DNA from: CALDUY01 sp046350255
GTDB lineage: Bacteria > Planctomycetota > Planctomycetia > Gemmatales > Gemmataceae
Direction: 5' to 3'
Length of the DNA stretch: 64,000 nt
NCBI GenBank assembly: GCA_046350255.1
Contig: JAXMAV010000033.1
Location: 1 to 64,000 of the forward strand
In this document: one piece after another, positions 25,098-33,262 of the stretch
Position numbering within the stretch: position 1 is the first letter of the stretch
Layout: every line of letters starts with the position of its first letter
The notes under the pieces: model-generated
The model's input: the letters and a program-made list of their open reading frames with translations, nothing else
What the model was told of the DNA's origin: nothing
Database searches by the model: none
Translations under genes and position numbers: made by a program

Positions 25098-26111
25098 TCA
25101 GGCCTTCCAGAAACTGACCAGCGCGTGGCGGAGGAAGTAGGCGAAGCCGGCCAGTTCTCCCCGGGCGCGAGCGACGACCCGTTCGCGGCCCCGGAGATGG
25201 CCCCAGCCCAGCCGAATCAGCTGTCCCGTCAGACGCAATGGTAGATCGAGCGTGAACGCCAGCTTGTAGAGCAGCAGCGCCAGCCGACTGGCGCCTCCCT
25301 GGCGTACACTCCGGGTGATGCCCACCAGCGTGTGAGCTGTGGCGAACCCCGCGTGAAGGCGGCTGGAGACGCGCCCCAGGTGCAGGATCTCGATCCCGGG
25401 GTGATAGATTACGCGATGGCTCCGGGCGACCCGGGTACACAAGTCGATGTCTTCGCCTCCGAAGGTGTAGCCCTCGTCCCATCCCCCGACCTGGCGATAC
25501 AGGCGGCGCGGCATGAGTAGTGCCGCCCCCATGAGCACCTCGACAGCGCGCGGCTGCTCGCCGCCTTCTTCGCGGCCCCGGTAACGGGAATAGGCCCGGC
25601 GAAAAAGGCCCGTCCAGCGCAACAGGGCCAGGCGATGCATCAAAGCAGCGACAGAAGGTCGGCAACGTGCCGAGCACTGGATACGCCCCTTGCCGTCGCG
25701 CAGGCGCGGGCCGATCAGGCCAGCATCCGGCTGTTCCCTCGAGAAGCGGACGAGGCGTGCCAGAGTCTCCCGGGGCAATACGGTGTCGTTGTTGAGGAAG
25801 AAGAGGTAGCGCCCCCGGGCCAGACGGGCAGCCTGGTTGCATCCCCGGGCGAAGCCGACATTGGTCGGGTTGCGCACCAGGCGCACGCGGGGAAACTCGC
25901 GGGCCACCATCTCTGGAGCGCCATCGGATGAATGATTGTCGATGACGATGATTTCGAGACGCACGCGCTGACGCCGGGGCCGCAGCGAACGCAGGCAATT
26001 GCGCAGCTCAGCCTGGCAGTTCCAGTTCACGATGCAGACCGACACCAACGGCCGCCGGGTCGCTCGGGGACGTGGCGGTGAAGCGGGCAGCTTCTGCGGG
26101 AGTGCATCCAT
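25098..26111 (-). CDS. Family 2 glycosyltransferase (rhamnosyltransferase-like)
   Basis: About 337 residues. The GT-A fold starts with PLVSVCIVNWNCQAELRNCL, then IIVIDNHSSDG, NVGFARGCNQA, the metal-binding FFLNNDTVL (DxD-like NND) and the acceptor region GGWDEGYTFGGEDIDLC. It would transfer a sugar from a nucleotide donor to a surface polysaccharide or lipid, at the inner face of the membrane. ATG 26111 lies inside the 3' end of the methyltransferase gene, a 104-bp overlap that includes the first strand of the GT fold, so a later start is not possible without breaking the fold. Both genes form one surface-sugar operon. Confidence 0.9.
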   Translation of the reverse strand: MDALPQKLPASPPRPRATRRPLVSVCIVNWNCQAELRNCLRSLRPRRQRVRLEIIVIDNHSSDGAPEMVAREFPRVRLVRNPTNVGFARGCNQAARLARGRYLFFLNNDTVLPRETLARLVRFSREQPDAGLIGPRLRDGKGRIQCSARCRPSVAALMHRLALLRWTGLFRRAYSRYRGREEGGEQPRAVEVLMGAALLMPRRLYRQVGGWDEGYTFGGEDIDLCTRVARSHRVIYHPGIEILHLGRVSSRLHAGFATAHTLVGITRSVRQGGASRLALLLYKLAFTLDLPLRLTGQLIRLGWGHLRGRERVVARARGELAGFAYFLRHALVSFWKA

Positions 26112-26820
26112 GGGTGGAACCATCCTTGTTCGTGGCCGAACTCCGCAGCGGTCCGACGACCTCCAGGGTCCAGCTCTCGCGTTGCAGCCAGGGAGCGAAG
26201 GGACGACGACCACATAGCACGCGGCCGAGCTGATAGCGGAGCTTCCGCAACGGCGCGAGCGGTTCGCGGGCGTGGAGCCGAAGCAGTTGGCGGTAACGAT
26301 CAACCTGCTCGGGGGTGGGCCCGGGATGATCGTCGCCCAGCGCCAGTGCCCAGACATTGGCCGGACGATCGGGTGGGCCCTGCGCGCCGATCAGGCAGGT
26401 GCGATACGGTTCGAGCAGTACCTTGAACGCCTCAGGGGTGAAGCGCCAGTAATCGCTGGGATAGTTGTGGATGTGGAAGTGGAACGGACACGACACCAGA
26501 AAGGCGCCATCGGGACGCAACACCCGGCGCACCTCGTCGAAGCCGTGCCAGAACTGCCGGACATGCTCGAAGGTGGACATGGCGATGACCGTGCCCACCG
26601 AGGCGGTGGCGAAGGGGAGTCGTTCGACCGAGCCAACGCGATCGACACCGGGCCCGGCCCGCAGGTCGAGTCCGATGTAGTGTTTCCCGGGGAAGTAGCC
26701 GCGCAGGTCGATCAGCGATTCCTGGCCCGGCACCTGGAACGACCCCACCTCGAGAATGGGAGCAGGCAGGGTGAAGCTCTCGAAGGTGGCCCGCGCAACT
26801 CCGTGCAGAAAGCGGTTCAT
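26008..26820 (-). CDS. SAM-dependent class I methyltransferase
   Basis: A 270-residue protein. LPAPILEVGSFQVPG is motif I for SAM binding, YIGLDLRAGPGVDRV motif II, and SVGTVIAMSTFEHVRQF and VRRVLRPDGAFLVSCPFHF match the Methyltransf_11 pattern, with WRFTPEAF near the acceptor region. Relatives act on sugars or lipids of surface polymers. ATG 26820 is chosen because AAGGAG is 6 nt upstream; the upstream extension to 26892 lacks a ribosome site. Its last 35 codons are read in a second frame over the start of the glycosyltransferase gene, and this tail looks low-complexity. Confidence 0.88.
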   Translation of the reverse strand: MNRFLHGVARATFESFTLPAPILEVGSFQVPGQESLIDLRGYFPGKHYIGLDLRAGPGVDRVGSVERLPFATASVGTVIAMSTFEHVRQFWHGFDEVRRVLRPDGAFLVSCPFHFHIHNYPSDYWRFTPEAFKVLLEPYRTCLIGAQGPPDRPANVWALALGDDHPGPTPEQVDRYRQLLRLHAREPLAPLRKLRYQLGRVLCGRRPFAPWLQRESWTLEVVGPLRSSATNKDGSTHGCTPAEAARFTATSPSDPAAVGVGLHRELELPG

Positions 26821-27002
26821 GGCGCGCTCCTTCGCGGTCATGGAAGCCGGGGCGGGATGGCAGCCCTGGGAAACTTCAGTACCATGGGGCAAGCCTGGGA
26901 GTCAATGCGGACCAGGGTAGACAGGCGGGCGCCAGGGGCCAGCTTCCGTACAATGCTCGCAGTGTCGCCGCATCCTTCCTCCCCGGACTCAGCCACACCA
27001 TC

Positions 27003-27893
27003 ATGACCAGGGCGCTACGTGATCGAGCCTCGGACTATTTCCGCGACCTGCAGGACCGCATCGTGGATGGCCTGCAGCGGCTGGATGGCACCGCTTTCCA
27101 CGAGGATACCTGGGACCGGCCAGGCGGGGGGGGCGGTCGTTCGCGCGTGCTGATGGAAGGCCAGCTGTTCGAGAAGGCCGGGGTCAACTTCTCCAACGTG
27201 CATGGCGAGATGAGCGAGGAGTTCGCGAAAAACATCCCCGGCGAGGGGCGACAGTTCACCGCGTGCGGCATCTCGCTGGTGCTGCATCCGCGCAACCCGT
27301 TCGTGCCGACGGTTCACGCCAACTTCCGGTGTCTGACCAAGGGCGACCGGCAATGGTTCGGAGGTGGGGCCGACCTGACCCCGTTCTATCCCTTCCGCGA
27401 CGATGTCATCCACTTCCATCGGGTGTGGAAGCAGGTCTGCGACCGCCATGCGACAGTGGCCGATCATGCTCGGTTCAAGAAATGGTGCGACGATTACTTC
27501 TTCCTGCCTCACCGGGGCGAGGCGCGAGGTGTGGGCGGCATCTTCTTCGACTACCTGGAGAAGGACCTGGAGGCAACGTTCGATTTCGTCCGCGATGCCG
27601 GCGATCACTTTCTCGACGCCTACGTCCCCATCGCCGAGCGTCGGCGCAACGAGCCGTACAGCCCCGAGCAAAAGGAGTTCCAGGAGTATCGCCGGGGACG
27701 TTACGTCGAGTTCAACCTGGTCTACGACCGAGGAACGGTGTTCGGGCTGAAGACCGGCGGCCGGATCGAGTCGATCCTGATGTCTCTGCCCGCGAAAGCA
27801 CGCTGGTGGTACGACTACAAGGCATCTCCAGGCACGCGCGAGGCGGAGCTGACGGAATACTGGCTGCGCCCGCGCGACTGGCTCGGCGAGTAA
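27003..27893 (+). CDS. hemF: Oxygen-dependent coproporphyrinogen III oxidase
   Basis: A 296-residue enzyme of the aerobic haem pathway; it oxidatively decarboxylates two propionates of coproporphyrinogen III to vinyls. Signature blocks: GGGGGRSRVLMEGQLFEKAG, GISLVLHPRNPFVPTVHANFR, FGGGADLTPFYPF, KKWCDDYFFLPHRGEARGVGGIFFD, and the C-terminal ESILMSLPAKARW. The conserved His and Asp residues in these blocks are present. Length is standard. Presence implies aerobic haem synthesis and complements hemL at the left edge. ATG 27003 sits in a GC-rich context without a strong ribosome site, but the N-terminal homology begins here. Confidence 0.97.
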   Translation: MTRALRDRASDYFRDLQDRIVDGLQRLDGTAFHEDTWDRPGGGGGRSRVLMEGQLFEKAGVNFSNVHGEMSEEFAKNIPGEGRQFTACGISLVLHPRNPFVPTVHANFRCLTKGDRQWFGGGADLTPFYPFRDDVIHFHRVWKQVCDRHATVADHARFKKWCDDYFFLPHRGEARGVGGIFFDYLEKDLEATFDFVRDAGDHFLDAYVPIAERRRNEPYSPEQKEFQEYRRGRYVEFNLVYDRGTVFGLKTGGRIESILMSLPAKARWWYDYKASPGTREAELTEYWLRPRDWLGE

Positions 27894-27902
27894 GGCGCGG
27901 GG

Positions 27903-28280
27903 CTAGTCGAGGTTCAGATCGCAGACGTTGGTGCGAGAAGCCTTGACCTCGAACCGCTGCTCGGACAGTTCGGGATCGCGGAAATGGTGCGGGAGCTTGT
28001 CGGCCTGAGCAGCCGACACGGTGATACGGTGCCAGCCAGGCGAGGCGCCGGGACGGCCTTCGGTCTGGAGGTAATAGGTGCCATCGTCACCGATGCGCGC
28101 CCACGACTGTTGCCCAGTGCCTCCGCGCTCGGGGTCGGGAGTGAAGACGATGGTGCCCCCGGCCACGGGTTGGCCCTTGTGGAAGACGCGGCCCTGTACG
28201 GGTGCGAGCTTGCCACCATTCCGACCACAGCCTGCCAGAAGCAGCAAGGCGAACAGCAATAGACCGCGCAGTTGCAGCAT
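27903..28280 (-). CDS. Small lipoprotein with carboxypeptidase-regulatory-like fold
   Basis: A 125-residue protein with signal peptide MLQLRGLLLFALLLLAGC; the Cys at 18 in a LAGC lipobox is the lipidation site. The mature part (VQGRVFHKGQPVAGGTIVFTPD and DDGTYYLQT) has the pattern of transthyretin-like, carboxypeptidase-regulatory domains that are abundant in planctomycete lipoproteins. It is most likely anchored in an envelope membrane. It is a convergent neighbour of hemF and looks functionally unrelated to it. Role unknown. Confidence 0.78.
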   Translation of the reverse strand: MLQLRGLLLFALLLLAGCGRNGGKLAPVQGRVFHKGQPVAGGTIVFTPDPERGGTGQQSWARIGDDGTYYLQTEGRPGASPGWHRITVSAAQADKLPHHFRDPELSEQRFEVKASRTNVCDLNLD

Positions 28281-28530
28281 GAACCTTCTCGTGCCTACCC
28301 CCCCGTTAGCTGTGTGAGGCTGGAGGGATCATACCTGGGGGGAGCAAGGAGGTGCAACCGGACTGTCGGGTTCGGCTTGACCGCGCCGGGCAGCGCGGGT
28401 AGAACCCAACCCTCGCACGGGGACAGAACCCTGGAACGGACGAGGTTCCCTGCCGGTAGTCTGGGAGGCCAGCGCGTGAAGGGCGAAACGGATTCGCCCC
28501 GACCGCCAAGCGAGACGACCGGCCATCTCT

Positions 28531-29184
28531 ATGAGGGAGAACCGAACAGTGAAGAGGACGGTGATGGTAATGGCGGGCGTGATGGCCCTCGGAATCGCCA
28601 TCTATGCCAGCAACAAGCTCTGGGCTCAGGCGCCGGCCAGCACGGCCACGGCGGTCAAGACCCGGGTGGGCCTGCTCAACCTGACCTACGTGATCAAGAA
28701 CTACAGCAAGTTCAAGAACTTCCAGGAAGAGCTGAAGAAGACGATGGAGCCGTTCCAGGCCAAGGACTCTGGTCTGAAGGCCGAGGGCGACAAGATCGCC
28801 AAGGACGCTCAGACCCCGAACGCCACCGCCGAGAAGCGCGAGCAGATCGAGCGGAAGCTCAAGGACATTCAGCGCGCGATCGAGGATAACAAGGTCGAAG
28901 CGCAGAAGGTTCTCATGAAGAAGAACGAGGAACAGCTCAAGATCGTGTACATGGACGTGCGCAGCGTCGTCGATCGCTACGCCCAGGCGCACGGCTTCGA
29001 GATGGTGCTCCATTACAACGACGCGGTGACGCAGGAAGAGTACTGGAGCCCTCAGAACATCCTGCGCAAGATGCAGGCGGGGGCCCTGATGCCGATGTAC
29101 ATCGCCAACGGCCTGGACATCAGCGCCAACATCGTCAGCACGCTGAATAGCTCGGCGGGGGCCTCGCCGGCTCCGGCTCGCTAA
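28531..29184 (+). CDS. OmpH/Skp family periplasmic chaperone
   Basis: A 217-residue protein. A signal/anchor helix covers about residues 8-32 (VMVMAGVMALGIAIYASNKL). After it, VGLLNLTYVIKNYSKFKNFQEE is the OmpH start; a long charged coiled coil (about 65-140, with EKREQIERKLKDIQRAIED) gives the tentacle. Skp holds unfolded outer-membrane proteins in the periplasm. A GTG at 28549 preceded by GAGGGAG is an alternative start. It stands immediately upstream of lpxC, as in many Gram-negative genomes, and has its own terminator at 29201-29246. Confidence 0.88.
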   Translation: MRENRTVKRTVMVMAGVMALGIAIYASNKLWAQAPASTATAVKTRVGLLNLTYVIKNYSKFKNFQEELKKTMEPFQAKDSGLKAEGDKIAKDAQTPNATAEKREQIERKLKDIQRAIEDNKVEAQKVLMKKNEEQLKIVYMDVRSVVDRYAQAHGFEMVLHYNDAVTQEEYWSPQNILRKMQAGALMPMYIANGLDISANIVSTLNSSAGASPAPAR

Positions 29185-29200
29185 GGTGTCGCGATCCTCG

Positions 29201-29246
29201 GCCGGATCGCCCTGCCCGGGTGCGGGCGATCCGGCTTTGCTTTGTT
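29201..29246 (+). terminator. Rho-independent terminator after the ompH gene
   Basis: A perfect 12-bp stem GCCGGATCGCCC/GGGCGATCCGGC with an 11-nt loop, followed by TTTGCTTTGTT. Stem ends before the lpxC start, so transcription into lpxC would be partial or need its own promoter. Confidence 0.8.
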
Positions 29247-29282
29247 CCCACCCTACCCCTCGCCTCGGAAGGACCTGTCATC

Positions 29283-30173
29283 GTGAGAAGGCTCAGCATC
29301 CGTTCCCAGCGAACCATCAAGCGTCCTGCTGAAGTCCGTGGCGTGGGATTTCTCACCGGTGCAGTGAGCCGTATCCGCTTTTTGCCGGCCCCGCCTTCCA
29401 GCGGGGTTGTGTTCGTGCGTACCGACCTGCCGAATCGACCGCGCATTCCAGCCCTGGTCCATCAGGTCACCGGCACTAGCCGCCGCACCACTCTGGGCCG
29501 TGCGCCGGTACAGGTCACCCTGGTCGAACACGTCCTTGCCAGTCTCGCTGGCCTCCGGATCGATAACTGCATCCTCGAGATCGACTCGGTCGAGCCGCCG
29601 GGGTTGGATGGATCGGCCCAGGCCTTTGTCGAGGCGCTGGTGGAAGCCGGTGTTCAGGATCAACCCGCGCGACGCAGCGCCTGGGCGGTCACCAAACCGG
29701 TTACCGTTAGCGCGGGCAACGCCACGCTGACGCTGCACCCCCCGGCCGAGGACCAGATGCCCGGCCTCACCATGACCTACCTGCTCGACTATGGCAACCT
29801 GTCCCCGATCATCAAGCAAATCGCCACGTTCCGGATCGTCCCAGGAACCTTCCACCACCAGCTAAGCAATTGCCGCACGTTCCTCCTTGAAAGTGAGGCC
29901 GAGCAGCTTCGCCGCCAGGGACTTGGCGCCCGGATCACCCCCGCTGACTTGCTCGTCTTCGGCCCGCGCGGTCCCATCGACAATCACCTGCGCTTCGCCA
30001 ACGAGCCGGCCCGGCACAAGATGCTGGACATGGTCGGCGATCTCTCGCTGCTAGGCGCCGACCTGTGGGGTCACCTGGTCGCCTGCCGTTCTGGCCATCC
30101 GCTCAACGTCGAACTAACGCGCACCCTGCATCACCTGTTGACTGGCGTCATGGGCCGCACGGTCGCGGCCTGA
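29283..30173 (+). CDS. lpxC: UDP-3-O-acyl-N-acetylglucosamine deacetylase
   Basis: A 296-residue zinc enzyme for the committed step of lipid A synthesis. The N-terminus QRTIKRPAEVRGVGFLTG is family-typical. Zinc ligands appear in TLVEHVLASLAGL (His) and RHKMLDMVGDLSLLG (His and Asp); GLDGSAQAFVEAL and the Glu in CILEIDSVEPPGLDG are the other conserved sites. GTG 29283 is chosen because GGAAGGA is about 9 nt upstream and it starts right at homology; the ORF opens at 29220 but the first 21 residues look like leader. It supports a lipid A-containing outer membrane in this organism. A Gfo/Idh oxidoreductase follows 43 bp later. Confidence 0.95.
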   Translation: MRRLSIRSQRTIKRPAEVRGVGFLTGAVSRIRFLPAPPSSGVVFVRTDLPNRPRIPALVHQVTGTSRRTTLGRAPVQVTLVEHVLASLAGLRIDNCILEIDSVEPPGLDGSAQAFVEALVEAGVQDQPARRSAWAVTKPVTVSAGNATLTLHPPAEDQMPGLTMTYLLDYGNLSPIIKQIATFRIVPGTFHHQLSNCRTFLLESEAEQLRRQGLGARITPADLLVFGPRGPIDNHLRFANEPARHKMLDMVGDLSLLGADLWGHLVACRSGHPLNVELTRTLHHLLTGVMGRTVAA

Positions 30174-30216
30174 CTGGATTACTGATTCCTTCGCCTCTCT
30201 GTGTGAGGACCTGGTC

Positions 30217-31314
30217 ATGTCCCGGCTACCAGTCGCGGTCGTTGGCGTTGGCCACCTGGGTAAGGAACACGCCCGCATCGTGGCAGGCCTCCCTGGCGTG
30301 GAGTTGGTGGGCGTGGTCGATCCGCATCGGCCGCAGGCTGAGGCCGTGGCGCAGCGCTGCCAGACCCAGGCCTACACCGATTATCGAGCACTGATTGGCC
30401 AGATTCGCGGTGCCGTGATCGCAGCGCCAACGGCGCATCATCACGCCATCGCCTCAGACCTGTTGCGCGCGGGCGTCTCGCTGCTCATCGAGAAGCCGAT
30501 GGCCGCCACCGCCGAGCAGGCCGCCGAGCTGAACCAGCTGGCCGCCAACACCGGCGCCATAATCCAGGTCGGCCACATCGAACGGTTCAACCCGGCGTTC
30601 GAGGAGCTACAGCGACGGCCCCTCGCGCCGCGCTACATCCATGCCGAGCGATGCGGTGGCTTCACCGGGAGATCGATGGATGTGGGCGTCGTTCTCGATC
30701 TGATGATTCATGACATCGACCTGGTGCTAGCCCTGGCCGGCGCTCCCGTGGAACGCGTCGAGGCGATGGGAGTGGCCCTTCTGGGTGGCAACGAAGACAT
30801 GGCCCAGGCGCGGCTCTTTTTCAGCAACGGTTGCGTGGCGGACATTTCCTCCAGCCGAGTGCATCCTGAGCCGCGCCGCTCCATGCAGGTCTTTGGCGCG
30901 GAGGGCTACGCCGGCATCGACTTCGGCAAGAAGAAACTGACGCTCATGCAGCCGAGCGAGGTGCTGCGTTCGGGCCAGATCGATTCGCGCCGGCTCGACC
31001 CAGCGCTGGCCGCCAGCCTGCGGACCGAGCTCTTTAGCCGCTTTGTCGAGACAGTGGATCTTGATTGTAGCCAGCACCATCGTGCCGATCAGCTGACACG
31101 CGAACTGGAAGAGTTCGTCCACTGTGTGGAAACAGCAGCGCAGCCGCGCGTCGATGGCCTGGCAGGTGCCGCGGCGCTGGAAGTGGCTCAGCGCGTGGTG
31201 GACAGCCTGCGGTGGCATCGCTGGGATGGCCAAGCTGAGGGAACCGCCGGGCCCAACCGCCTGCCGGCCATGCAGGGACGCCTGTTTGCTCCGCGCTCTG
31301 CCGAGGCGGCCTGA
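30217..31314 (+). CDS. Gfo/Idh/MocA family NAD(P)-dependent sugar oxidoreductase
   Basis: A 365-residue enzyme. Rossmann start VAVVGVGHLGKEHARIV (residues 5-21), the EKPMAAT catalytic-lysine motif (about 92-98), GHIERFNPAF and the helix MDVGVVLDLMIHDIDLVLALAG with conserved His/Asp. The family oxidises or isomerises nucleotide sugars. The position directly after lpxC suggests a lipid A sugar role, for example a GnnA-like UDP-GlcNAc 3-dehydrogenase; this is inference, as no GnnB-like aminotransferase is in the window. ATG 30217 lies downstream of GTGAGGACC. Probably cotranscribed with lpxC. Confidence 0.85.
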   Translation: MSRLPVAVVGVGHLGKEHARIVAGLPGVELVGVVDPHRPQAEAVAQRCQTQAYTDYRALIGQIRGAVIAAPTAHHHAIASDLLRAGVSLLIEKPMAATAEQAAELNQLAANTGAIIQVGHIERFNPAFEELQRRPLAPRYIHAERCGGFTGRSMDVGVVLDLMIHDIDLVLALAGAPVERVEAMGVALLGGNEDMAQARLFFSNGCVADISSSRVHPEPRRSMQVFGAEGYAGIDFGKKKLTLMQPSEVLRSGQIDSRRLDPALAASLRTELFSRFVETVDLDCSQHHRADQLTRELEEFVHCVETAAQPRVDGLAGAAALEVAQRVVDSLRWHRWDGQAEGTAGPNRLPAMQGRLFAPRSAEAA

Positions 31315-31315
31315 T

Positions 31316-33262
31316 TCAGAAGCCGAAGGCAAACAGCTCGATTGGAACCGCGATCGGGTTAGGGGGTGCGATAACCCCCACGGGTCGGCCGAACGGATCG
31401 ACCAGCCCGAGCTGAACGTAGAAGCCGCCGCCGAACCAGACGGGATCCACCAGGCGCTCCGGCAGCACGGTCGGATCCACCAGTTGCGGCCCAATAGGAT
31501 CGCTGAGCAGCTTCGCGCCGATGGAGAACGACACGTCGGCCAGGGGGTCACCCGCACTGGTGCCGCCCACAAGCCGGAAGGTGTAGGCGCCAGCGGGAAG
31601 CAGCAGGTTCCAGGTCGTCGTCTGCCCCGCCAGGACAGAGCCGCGATAGACCAGCGTCCCGTTCTGATCGAACAGGTCGAAGGTGGCTGCCGCCGGCTGG
31701 GATGATGCGTCGAGGCCGATCTGGAAGTGCATCACACCGCCCGCAGGAAGCGCCATGCCCCGAAAGGCCTGCGGGCTGGCGGCGTTGAGTACGCCCTGAG
31801 CCACTTCCGGCAGAGACGGCGACGCGGTCGAGGCTGTCACCGACAGCCGGTAGGTGGCTCCCGGGCCAGATAGGACTCCGAGGTAGTAGACTTTGCCGGG
31901 AGACAATCCCTCCTGACGCAGCGAGGCGCCGGGTTCACCCTGGCGCGAGGCGAGCACCTGGCCACGTTCATCGAGCAACACCAGGCCGACAGTCTGGGAG
32001 CCGGCCACTCCGGCGAGCAGAGAGGTCTGCTGGGCGCCGAGGCGGAAGCGGTAGTAGTCCACCTCGCCGGCCCGGGTGATGCTCCCCGAGACGAGGGCCG
32101 GCAGCACTTTCAGGCGCGTCGCCTGGTCGGACGCATCGTCGTGGACGCGCCTGCCGATCAGACGCTGCCAGGTCTCGCGGAACCGGTCCCAGCCGCACCC
32201 CGCGCTGCCCAGTTCCGTGGACAGTCGATAGGCGCCACGGCCGAAGACATCATCGCTGGCTCCCTCGACACGGAAGAACAGGCGCCGACCGGCCTGGGCC
32301 GGCACCTCCAGTTCCAGGTCGCCCTGCCCGCAGACGGAGGCGATCACCGCGCCGCTGGCATCGAGGACGGTGACCCTGGCCTCGAGCAGACTCTGAGCCT
32401 CCAGACGCAGAGTCAGGGTGCCACTGCGCAGCGGGCGATAAACAAAGGTATCGACGTCGCCCGCAGTGGTGATGTCGGCCTCGACGCTCAGTCGGTCATT
32501 GCCGGCCTCGTCCCAGTCCCACCCGGCCAGGGTGGCCAGGCGGAACGAGGTGGCGTCAGACAGAGTGGTGTTACCGCCGGTGCCCTCAAAACGGTCGGGC
32601 AGACGCGGGCCCAGCACGGCCTGCAGCACCTGCACCTCGGCCTCGGGGAGTGCGCCCCGTGGGCCGACATAATACTCGTACCTGGGAGAATCTGGCGTGC
32701 TCAGGTTGCCTGCCAGTCCGAAGAGATGGGCGGCCTCGTGCAGAGTGACGGAGTAGAGATCGTAGGTCGAGCCATCTACGCTGAAGGGATACCTGGCATT
32801 GAATAGCAGGTCGCCCGACCAGGTGCCCGCCATCACCGAGCAGGGCACGGCAGCCGAGACCGTTCCCAGCGACAGGGTGCCTCCGGCGATGCGGATATCT
32901 CCGAAGCGCGGATCGCCCTGCAGCAGCCCGGGCGTTCCCAGGGGGTCGCCGCTGTCGGCCATCAGGGTGAGGTTGATGTTACTTTCCACCGCCCACGTCT
33001 GCAGGCCACGCAAGATCTCGCGCTGCCATTGCACCTCGGGCAACGTCGAAAACGTGGCAAAGAGAGAGCTAACCTGCGGATCGTGCACGACACCTGCGGC
33101 ATCGGTCCAAGAGGGGCCCAGCGGCGTGCCATCGGGGACGAAGCTGACGGTCAGACTTCGAGCGTCGGGCCAGGGGCTTCCCAGCGTGGCCGGGGTGCAA
33201 CGCTCCTCCAGGGCTTCCAGGACCAGTCGTCGCCGACCCAGTTCGGGGGTTCTCCCTCGCAT
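31316..33262 (-). CDS. Exported matrixin-like zincin with PPC domains, third zinc His absent
   Basis: A 648-residue protein starting at the ATG that overlaps the HD-GYP stop (TGATG). The LEPR-like motif RRRLVLEALEERCTPATLG occurs at residues about 10-28. YSVTLHEAAHLFGLAGN (about 171-187) gives HExxHxxG, but the third His of the metzincin set is replaced by Gly, so zinc binding is incomplete or uses another ligand. Several PPC-type beta domains follow (ITTAGDVDTFVYRPLRSGTLTL, RAGEVDYYRFRL). The region DPLGTPGLLQGDPRFGDIRIAGG resembles the Ca-rich matrixin core. Exported, likely surface-bound; active protease is uncertain. Confidence 0.8.
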   Translation of the reverse strand: MRGRTPELGRRRLVLEALEERCTPATLGSPWPDARSLTVSFVPDGTPLGPSWTDAAGVVHDPQVSSLFATFSTLPEVQWQREILRGLQTWAVESNINLTLMADSGDPLGTPGLLQGDPRFGDIRIAGGTLSLGTVSAAVPCSVMAGTWSGDLLFNARYPFSVDGSTYDLYSVTLHEAAHLFGLAGNLSTPDSPRYEYYVGPRGALPEAEVQVLQAVLGPRLPDRFEGTGGNTTLSDATSFRLATLAGWDWDEAGNDRLSVEADITTAGDVDTFVYRPLRSGTLTLRLEAQSLLEARVTVLDASGAVIASVCGQGDLELEVPAQAGRRLFFRVEGASDDVFGRGAYRLSTELGSAGCGWDRFRETWQRLIGRRVHDDASDQATRLKVLPALVSGSITRAGEVDYYRFRLGAQQTSLLAGVAGSQTVGLVLLDERGQVLASRQGEPGASLRQEGLSPGKVYYLGVLSGPGATYRLSVTASTASPSLPEVAQGVLNAASPQAFRGMALPAGGVMHFQIGLDASSQPAAATFDLFDQNGTLVYRGSVLAGQTTTWNLLLPAGAYTFRLVGGTSAGDPLADVSFSIGAKLLSDPIGPQLVDPTVLPERLVDPVWFGGGFYVQLGLVDPFGRPVGVIAPPNPIAVPIELFAFGF

